NCBI RefSeq assembly: GCF_004684205.1
Contig: NZ_SRIO01000004.1
Span: 1-64,000 of the forward strand
Direction of reading: 5' to 3'
Length of the DNA stretch: 64,000 nucleotides
Origin: Candidatus Macondimonas diazotrophica
GTDB taxonomy: Bacteria; Pseudomonadota; Gammaproteobacteria; UBA5335
Shown: piece after piece, positions 57,368-64,000 of the stretch
How positions within the stretch are numbered: position 1 is the stretch's first letter
How the letters are laid out: each line of letters begins with the position of its first letter
Translations under genes and position numbers: made by a program
Notes under the pieces: model-generated
Databases searched by the model: none
What the model was told of the DNA's origin: nothing
What the model saw: only the letters and a program-made list of their open reading frames with translations

Positions 57368-60049
57368 TCAAGACTGGCCTTCTTCAAGCGCCTGCGTCAG
57401 TGCCGCAACCAGTTCGCTGCGCCGGGTTGGGTCGTCGATTCTCCCTTGGGCATCGGCGATCCAGAAAATATCCTCAACGCACTCCCCGATGGTTGCGATT
57501 TTAGCGGCGAGGACGCGGATACCATGTTCGGCGAAGACCTGTCCGATCCAGGACAACAGCCCCGGGTAATCGGTGGCGACCAGTTCCATCACCGTGCAGG
57601 GTCCCGGATCGTCGCGGAATTCGATGCGCGGCGCGCTGACAAAGATGCGTGCCAGTCGAGAAGGGCGTCGCGTGACCAGGCAATCTTCATCGGCGGGGCG
57701 GGTTAGCACCTCGATCAGCTGCTCGCGAATCTCGTGCAGCCGATAATGATCGTCGACGAAATGACCATCCTGTTCGAGCACCATGAACGTATCCAGCGCG
57801 TGGCCGTCGGTGGTCGAGCTGATGCGGGCATCCTGAATCGTCAGGCCCAGTTGGGTGAGCACGGCACATACGCGACCGAACAGGTAATCGCGATCCGGCA
57901 GGTACAGGAAAATCGCGGTGCTGCCACGATCATTGTCCGGCCGCAACTGGACGATGAGTCCACCGGGGCGGGGTGCCGAAACCAGAGCGCGGGTTTGCCA
58001 GGCGATTTCATCGCCCTGATGACGCAGGAAATAGGCCTCGGGAAAATTCTGCCACGTTGCCACGGCGGTTTCTGTGCTGACGCCGCTGCGATTGAGTTGC
58101 ATCAGCGCCTCCTCGCGGTTCTCGGCGACAACCGTCGCGGCGTTGAGTGGACGATCCAGGCCGCGTTCGAGAGCTTCACGAGTGGTACGGTACAGCTGGC
58201 TGAGCAGACGGAACTTCCATTCGGTCAGCAATCCAGGGTTGGTCGCGCGCATGTCGGCGACGGTGAGCAGGAACAGATAATCGAGTCGTGAGCGCGTGCG
58301 CACCTTGCGTGCGAAGGCATGGATTTCCTGCGGATCGGCAATATCACGTCGTTGGGCCGTCATGGACATCAGCAGGTGATTGCGGACCAGCCAGGTGACC
58401 AGCTCGGTGTCCCGCTCGCTGAGACCGTGGCGACAGCAAAATGCGGTGGCCAGCTGGGCGCCGATCTCGGAGTGGTCTCCCCCCTGACCTTTGCCCATGT
58501 CGTGGTACAGGCCTGCGATATAGAGGAGCTCGCGCTTGGGAATGCGCTCGACAATTTCGCTGCACAGCGGGTATTCATGCGCAAATTCAGGCACGGTGAT
58601 GCGCCGCAGATTGCGCAGCACGAACAGAAGATGCTGATCGACCGTGTACGCATGAAACAGGTCGAACTGCATCCGCCCGACTAGGGCGCCGAACTCCGGT
58701 AGATAGCGGGCCAGAATGCCGTAGCGGTTCATGCGCCGCAATTCGTGAGTGATGCCGTGGGGTTGGTGCAGCATTTCCATGAACAGGCTGCGCGCGCGGA
58801 GGTCTTCGCGGAACGGGCCGTCGATCAGATCGCGATGCTGCCGGATCAGGCGGATGGTGGCCGCGCGCACGCCCTGAAGTTCGGGGTGCTGCATCAGCAG
58901 CAGAAAGATTTCCAACAGGGCAAAGGGGTGGCGGCGAAACACCTCGGGACGGGTGACTTCGATATGCCCGTTGCGGACCTGGAAGCGGCTGTTCAGGGGA
59001 ATGGGCGGCGAAGCATCACTGGTGGGATAGAGCAGAGTTTCCTCGAACAGCTGAAGCAGCAGCTCGTTGAGCCGGCTAACCCGCGTCACGGTGCGGTAGT
59101 AGTTCTGCATGAACTGTTCGACCGCCAGATTATGATCCTGGTCGCTGTAGCCGAACAGCTCGGCTAGCCGCGGCTGTACATCGAACAGGAGCCGGTCTTC
59201 GCGGCGCCCAGTCAACATGTGCAGCGCCCAGCGCACTCGCCAGAGGAATTGTTGACTCTGCAGGAGTGAGCGCAGCTCCCGCTCCGTCAGGAAGCCGTGT
59301 TCGAGCAACTCGTCGAGTGTCTCGGCCTGGAAATGGCGCTTGGCCACCCAGCCGATGGCCTGGATGTCGCGCAATCCACCGGGACTCTCCTTGACGTTGG
59401 GTTCCAGCTGATAGCCGGTATCGTGGAATTTGTGGTGACGGGTCGTCTGCTCGGCAACCTTGGCCGCGAAAAAGGTTCGGCTGTCCCACATGCGGCGCGG
59501 GGAGGTGGCGGCCCGCATGGCCTCAAGCAGATGCGGATCGCCGGCGAGCAGGCGGGATTCCAGGAGATTGGACATGACGGTGAGGTCGGTCGCTGCCATC
59601 TGGGCGCACTCCGCCACGCTGCGCACGCTATGTCCGACTTGCAACCCGATGTCCCACAGGAAGGTGATGAAGCGCTCCAGCGCGCCGGTCCAGTCGTCGT
59701 TGACGCCGGCGGGCAGCAGAATCAGGACATCGATATCCGATTGGGGTTGCAGCTCGCCGCGACCATATCCGCCCGTGGCAGCCAGACACAGCGCCTCGGC
59801 ATGGGGAGCGAGGAAATGCAGCCAGGAGAGACTGAGCAGGCGATCGATCAAGGTCAGACGCGTTTGGATCAGCTGCTCGATCGGAACGTTCTGCTGTAAC
59901 TCGGCCCATTGGCGGCTGTCCAGTTCTTTCAGGCTGTTGCGGAGTTCCGCGAGCCCCTTGGCGCCGGTGCTCAGCCAAGTTCGCACCGCCTGCTCATCGG
60001 GCAAGGATTGCGGGACCGCGGTTGGGGCAGGGGGTGCGGCGGTGGACAT
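57368..60049 (-). CDS. glnD: [Protein-PII] uridylyltransferase / uridylyl-removing enzyme
   Basis: 893 aa, near the E. coli length of 890. The nucleotidyltransferase motif is GGYGRGELQPQSDID (93-107). The central HD domain has YHDMGKGQGGDHSEIGAQLA, and two ACT domains occupy the last ~190 residues (DRDYLFGRVCAVLTQLGL, ATDYPGLLSWIGQVF). It senses glutamine and modifies PII to control nitrogen assimilation. It lies between map and dapD. Confidence 0.96.
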   Translation of the reverse strand: MSTAAPPAPTAVPQSLPDEQAVRTWLSTGAKGLAELRNSLKELDSRQWAELQQNVPIEQLIQTRLTLIDRLLSLSWLHFLAPHAEALCLAATGGYGRGELQPQSDIDVLILLPAGVNDDWTGALERFITFLWDIGLQVGHSVRSVAECAQMAATDLTVMSNLLESRLLAGDPHLLEAMRAATSPRRMWDSRTFFAAKVAEQTTRHHKFHDTGYQLEPNVKESPGGLRDIQAIGWVAKRHFQAETLDELLEHGFLTERELRSLLQSQQFLWRVRWALHMLTGRREDRLLFDVQPRLAELFGYSDQDHNLAVEQFMQNYYRTVTRVSRLNELLLQLFEETLLYPTSDASPPIPLNSRFQVRNGHIEVTRPEVFRRHPFALLEIFLLLMQHPELQGVRAATIRLIRQHRDLIDGPFREDLRARSLFMEMLHQPHGITHELRRMNRYGILARYLPEFGALVGRMQFDLFHAYTVDQHLLFVLRNLRRITVPEFAHEYPLCSEIVERIPKRELLYIAGLYHDMGKGQGGDHSEIGAQLATAFCCRHGLSERDTELVTWLVRNHLLMSMTAQRRDIADPQEIHAFARKVRTRSRLDYLFLLTVADMRATNPGLLTEWKFRLLSQLYRTTREALERGLDRPLNAATVVAENREEALMQLNRSGVSTETAVATWQNFPEAYFLRHQGDEIAWQTRALVSAPRPGGLIVQLRPDNDRGSTAIFLYLPDRDYLFGRVCAVLTQLGLTIQDARISSTTDGHALDTFMVLEQDGHFVDDHYRLHEIREQLIEVLTRPADEDCLVTRRPSRLARIFVSAPRIEFRDDPGPCTVMELVATDYPGLLSWIGQVFAEHGIRVLAAKIATIGECVEDIFWIADAQGRIDDPTRRSELVAALTQALEEGQS

Positions 60050-60069
60050 GATACGGCGCTCCGATACGA

Positions 60070-60858
60070 TCAGCGCGCCGGCGCGCGCAGAGGCGGTGTC
60101 TCGTTAGAGCGCAAAGTGAGGATTTCGTGCCCGGTTTCCGTGACCAGCAGCGTGTGTTCCCATTGCGCCGATAGACTATGGTCTTTGGTGACCACGGTCC
60201 ATGCGTCAGGCAAGAGTTTCACCTGCCGCTTGCCCGTGTTGATCATCGGTTCGATGGTAAAACACATGCCGGGCTGCAAGATCAGCCCCGTGCCCGGTGT
60301 GCCGTAATGCAGCACTTGGGGTTCCTCATGAAACACTCGCCCGATGCCGTGGCCGCAGTATTCCCTGACCACGCTGAATCGTTCGCGCTCGGCGTGGGCC
60401 TGGATGGCTGCCCCGATATCGCCCAGGCGCGCGCCGGGGCGAACCATGTCGATACCGATGTACAGGGCTTCCCGTGTCACCCGCACCAGACGCTGGGCCA
60501 GGATCGAGGCCTCGCCGACGACGAACATGGCGCTGGTATCGCCGTGAAATCCGTCCTTGATGACAGTGATGTCGATATTGATGATATCGCCTGACCGGAG
60601 TTTCTTGGGTCCGGGGATGCCGTGGCAGACGACGTGGTTGACCGAGGTGCAGATGGATTTGGGGAAGCCGTTGTAGTTCAGCGGGGCAGGGATCGCGTCG
60701 AGCTCGCCGACGATATAGTCATGGCAAATGCGATCGAGTGCGTCGGTGGTGACTCCGGGCTGCACGTGCGGCTCGATCATTTCCAGCACGCGCGCGGCGA
60801 GCCGGCCGGCCACGCGCATCTTTTCCTGTTCGTCAGGTGTTTTCAGATTGACCTGCAT
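60070..60858 (-). CDS. map: Methionine aminopeptidase type I
   Basis: 262 aa. The five metal ligands are visible: Asp in IDITVIKDGFHGDTSAMF (two), His in CGHGIGRVFHEEP, Glu in MCFTIEPMI and Glu in LLVTETGHEIL. It removes N-terminal Met from nascent proteins. The gene is divergent from rpsB, the standard arrangement; the intervening ~260 bp include the rpsB promoter and leader. Confidence 0.97.
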   Translation of the reverse strand: MQVNLKTPDEQEKMRVAGRLAARVLEMIEPHVQPGVTTDALDRICHDYIVGELDAIPAPLNYNGFPKSICTSVNHVVCHGIPGPKKLRSGDIINIDITVIKDGFHGDTSAMFVVGEASILAQRLVRVTREALYIGIDMVRPGARLGDIGAAIQAHAERERFSVVREYCGHGIGRVFHEEPQVLHYGTPGTGLILQPGMCFTIEPMINTGKRQVKLLPDAWTVVTKDHSLSAQWEHTLLVTETGHEILTLRSNETPPLRAPAR

Positions 60859-60927
60859 GGATACTCATCAAGATGGAGGGATGGCGTCAGGCGCAGGCGA
60901 GTCGCCGAGGACTGGCGCAAGCCCGAT

Positions 60928-60957
60928 TTGTCGTGAATTGAAGGTCTATGGTATAAA
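60928..60957 (+). promoter_or_regulatory. Sigma-70 promoter of rpsB-tsf
   Basis: A -35 TTGTCG (60928-60933), an 18-bp spacer and an extended -10 TGG-TATAAA (TATAAA at 60952-60957). The start would be near 60964, giving a leader of about 155 nt before rpsB, similar in length to that known for E. coli rpsB. Confidence 0.65.
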
Positions 60958-60963
60958 TCGCCG

Positions 60964-61116
60964 GCTTTTTCAGCAACAACTTAATGCCGTTGGTACCCGG
61001 CTGCGGTGCAGCGGCACCAATGATTCCACACGTACGCCGACACGATTTGCTGGGTGCCCGCATGGGTGGCAGATCGGGGCGTGCGGAGGCTTAACCCAAA
61101 TCTGGAGTTTTTGATC
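60964..61116 (+). promoter_or_regulatory. Structured rpsB 5' leader, probable S2 autoregulatory element
   Basis: The untranslated leader contains a long hairpin at 60990-61020: TTGGTACC pairs with GGCACCAA (one mismatch), with an inner stem GCTGC/GCAGC and a GGT loop. Gammaproteobacterial rpsB leaders carry a conserved structured element through which S2 represses rpsB-tsf; the position, leader length and a hairpin of this kind suggest the same here. A covariance search is needed for certainty. Confidence 0.5.
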
Positions 61117-61893
61117 ATGCCTGATATCTCGATGCGTCAGTTGCTCGAAGCGGGGGTTCATTTCGGTCATCAGACCCGATTTTGGAATCCGCGCATGGCA
61201 CCCTATATTTTCGGGTCGCGCAACAATATCCACATCATCAACCTCGAACATACGCTGCCGATGCTGCGCGAAGCCCTCGATGAGGGGCGCCGGGTCGCGG
61301 CCCAGGGCGGCACCATCCTGTTCGTGGGAACCAAGCGTGCTGCTTCCGATCACATGCGCGAGCAGGCAGCTCGTTGCGGCATGCCGTTCGTGGCCCATCG
61401 CTGGCTGGGCGGAATGCTGACCAACTGGCAGACCGTGCGTCAGTCGATCCGACGCCTCAAAGGGTTGGAGCAGATGGCTGAGGACGGCACCCTGGATCGG
61501 CTCAGCAAGAAAGAAGCCCTGATGCTGGAGCGCGAGCGCGAGAAGTTGGAGCGTAGCCTGGGCGGCATCAAGGACATGAATCGTTTGCCCGATGCCCTGT
61601 TCATCGTTGATGTGGGTCATGAGTCCATTGCTGTGAACGAGGCCGCCAAACTCGGCATTCCGGTCATCGGTGTGGTTGACACGAACAATTCGCCACTGGG
61701 CGTGCACCATCCTATCCCGGGTAACGACGATGCCATGCGGGCGGTGGGTCTTTACGCGCAGCTCATGGCCGATGCGGTGCTCGAAGGCAAGCTGAGCCGC
61801 GGCGAAGGTGGGCTGGGTGATGAATTCGTGGAAGTGGAACCGGAAGCCGCCGCTGCGGCCGCTCTGACCGATACGGCCGATTCGACACCCTGA
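61117..61893 (+). CDS. rpsB: 30S ribosomal protein S2
   Basis: 258 aa from the ATG at 61117, which is preceded by TGGAG and gives the canonical start [24 protein letters not shown] in pieces. [45 protein letters not shown] and GVVDTNNSP are hallmarks. The C-terminus has an acidic/alanine-rich tail. First gene of rpsB-tsf-pyrH-frr. Confidence 0.98.
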   Translation: MPDISMRQLLEAGVHFGHQTRFWNPRMAPYIFGSRNNIHIINLEHTLPMLREALDEGRRVAAQGGTILFVGTKRAASDHMREQAARCGMPFVAHRWLGGMLTNWQTVRQSIRRLKGLEQMAEDGTLDRLSKKEALMLEREREKLERSLGGIKDMNRLPDALFIVDVGHESIAVNEAAKLGIPVIGVVDTNNSPLGVHHPIPGNDDAMRAVGLYAQLMADAVLEGKLSRGEGGLGDEFVEVEPEAAAAAALTDTADSTP

Positions 61894-61935
61894 TTTCTCT
61901 GCCGCGGTCAGGCGCGACTTTTAAGGAGTTTGATT

Positions 61936-62817
61936 ATGTCTGTAACAGCCGCAATGGTTAAGGAACTGCGCGAACGAACCGGCGCGGGGATGATGGAGTG
62001 CAAGAAGGCCCTGACCGAAACCGCGGGCGACCTGGATCAGGCTATCGAGCTGATGCGCAAGCAGGGCCTCGCCAAGGCTGACAAGAAGGCGGGGCGTGTG
62101 GCCGCCGAGGGTCGCGTGGTGGTCGAGCGTGATGAGGCAGGTCGCGTTGCGGTCGCGATTGAAGTGAATTGCGAGACGGACTTCGTCGCCGGTGGTGATG
62201 ATTTCCAGGCCTTTGCCAATCGGATTGCCGGAGCAGCACTGGCCGCATCGCCGGTTGATGTCGACGCACTGCTGGCGCTTCCGTATGCCGATGAGATGAC
62301 CATTGATGAGCGTCGCCGCGAAATGGTGGCCAAGATCGGTGAAAACATCGCCGTGCGCCGGTTCGAGCGCCTGGAATGCCAGGGTGATGTGTTTGGTCTC
62401 TACAGCCATGGCAGCCGAATCGGCGTCATCGTGGACCTCAAGGGCGGCGACGAAGCCTTGGCGCGGGATATCGCCATGCATATCGCGGCCAGTCGTCCGC
62501 TTTGCGTCTCGCCCGAAGACGTCCCCGCGGAGGTGGTGGCCAAGGAGCGCGAGATCTTCGAGGCGCAGGCCCGTGAGAGCGGAAAGCCTGACGACATCAT
62601 CGAGAAGATGGTCGAGGGCCGCGTTCGCAAGTACCTGAACGAAGTTGCGCTCGTGGGTCAGCCTTTCGTCAAGGATCCTGACATGACCGTTGCGCAGCGC
62701 CTGAAGCAGGCGGGTGCCCAAGTCATGCGCTTCGTCCGTCTGGAAGTGGGTGAGGGCGTGGAGAAGAAAGTCGAAAACTTTGCCGAGGAAGTCATGGCGC
62801 AGGTTCGCGGCGGCTGA
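61936..62817 (+). CDS. tsf: Elongation factor Ts
   Basis: 293 aa. The N-terminal UBA-like domain reads [21 protein letters not shown]; the core contacting EF-Tu contains [26 protein letters not shown] is also conserved. It recycles EF-Tu by nucleotide exchange. An AAGGAG Shine-Dalgarno lies 8 nt before the ATG at 61936. It follows rpsB by 42 bp. Confidence 0.98.
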   Translation: MSVTAAMVKELRERTGAGMMECKKALTETAGDLDQAIELMRKQGLAKADKKAGRVAAEGRVVVERDEAGRVAVAIEVNCETDFVAGGDDFQAFANRIAGAALAASPVDVDALLALPYADEMTIDERRREMVAKIGENIAVRRFERLECQGDVFGLYSHGSRIGVIVDLKGGDEALARDIAMHIAASRPLCVSPEDVPAEVVAKEREIFEAQARESGKPDDIIEKMVEGRVRKYLNEVALVGQPFVKDPDMTVAQRLKQAGAQVMRFVRLEVGEGVEKKVENFAEEVMAQVRGG

Positions 62818-62834
62818 TTCCGAGGGAAGCTTGA

Positions 62835-63680
<846 letters not shown>

Positions 63681-63681
63681 G

Positions 63682-64000
63682 ATGATCGATGAAATCCGCA
63701 AGGATGCCGCGGAACGCATGAAGAAAAGCATCGAGGTGCTGCGGCAGAACCTGTCCAAGATCCGTACTGGCCGGGCACACACCAGTCTGGTCGATCATAT
63801 TCAAGTGCCCTATTACGGAAGCGACGTACCGCTGACCCAGGTGGCCAGCGTGGCAGTCACCGACGCACGCACGCTGACCATCACCCCGTGGGAAAAGAAC
63901 ATGGTGGCGCCGATCGAGAAGGCGCTCATGGCCTCCGACCTGGGCGTCACACCCAACACCGCGGGCACGACCATTCGCATCATCCTGCCGCCATTGACCG
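63682..64000 (+). CDS. frr: Ribosome recycling factor, 5' part
   Basis: The first 106 codons are present; the gene runs off the right edge. Visible hallmarks: [43 protein letters not shown] and [21 protein letters not shown]. It splits post-termination ribosomes with EF-G. Its ATG is 1 bp after the pyrH stop, so translation is likely coupled. Confidence 0.97.
   Translation, partial: MIDEIRKDAAERMKKSIEVLRQNLSKIRTGRAHTSLVDHIQVPYYGSDVPLTQVASVAVTDARTLTITPWEKNMVAPIEKALMASDLGVTPNTAGTTIRIILPPLT

Overview
This is a gene-dense, visibly GC-rich stretch of chromosome from a gammaproteobacterium. The main evidence is conserved gene order: pilB-pilC-pilD-coaE-zapD-yacG, rpsT/murJ-ribF-ileS-lspA, rplU-rpmA-obgE-proB, dapE-dapD-glnD-map diverging from rpsB-tsf-pyrH-frr, and a complete ccmABCDEFGHI cluster. 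Together with a TonB-dependent receptor, type IV pilus genes, an LPS-type glycosyltransferase and an octaprenyl-type synthase, these indicate a Gram-negative, respiring bacterium of the Chromatiales/Pseudomonas-like part of the class; I cannot name the genus. I see no insertion sequence, phage gene, CRISPR array or plasmid function, and no gene-free stretch longer than about 250 bp (the longest is 52689-52938, where I recognise nothing).

Layout. 1-4433: cofactor genes thiD, thiE and hemL, with an FMN-dependent 2-hydroxyacid dehydrogenase inserted convergently between thiD and thiE. 4494-11779 (minus): fieF, then yacG/zapD/coaE/pilD/pilC/pilB, then rppH. 11909-15157: a HAD-family and an IMPase-family phosphatase tail to tail, then a BtuC/BtuD-like ABC permease and ATPase. 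15207-19240 (minus): pgi, a strong terminator, then panD, panC, panB. 19395-23139 (minus): zinc uptake operon znuA-znuC-znuB-zur plus a methyltransferase, with a Zur-box-like site upstream of znuA. 23197-28727: yidD, tRNA-Pro, ispB, then a sigma-70-type promoter driving rplU-rpmA, a terminator-like hairpin, obgE, proB, a MAPEG protein and rpsT. 28924-34839: murJ, ribF, ileS, lspA with a terminator.

34925-43432 is the accessory part: a TonB-dependent receptor, VOC and thioesterase-fold proteins, an excalibur-domain protein, a tandem pair of related small membrane proteins, a degenerate Ap4A-phosphorylase-like protein overlapping a thiamine-binding-type protein gene, an RsmB-type rRNA methyltransferase and an exported DUF2059-like protein. 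43513-50426 is the cytochrome c maturation operon. 50502-52688 holds a DUF6165 protein, a family 9 glycosyltransferase and an unknown exported protein. 52939-60858 (minus) carries an ABC-F ATPase, tadA, dapE, dapD, glnD and map. 61117-64000 carries rpsB, tsf, pyrH and the 5' part of frr, behind a structured leader.

Most of the window is core housekeeping sequence and I found no clear-cut new system. The best leads are the Ap4A-phosphorylase-fold protein whose catalytic HxHxQ motif has been replaced (40043-40840), the pair of paralogous half-size membrane proteins (38867-39921), and the two candidate histidinol-phosphate phosphatases overlapping tail to tail (11909-13347).
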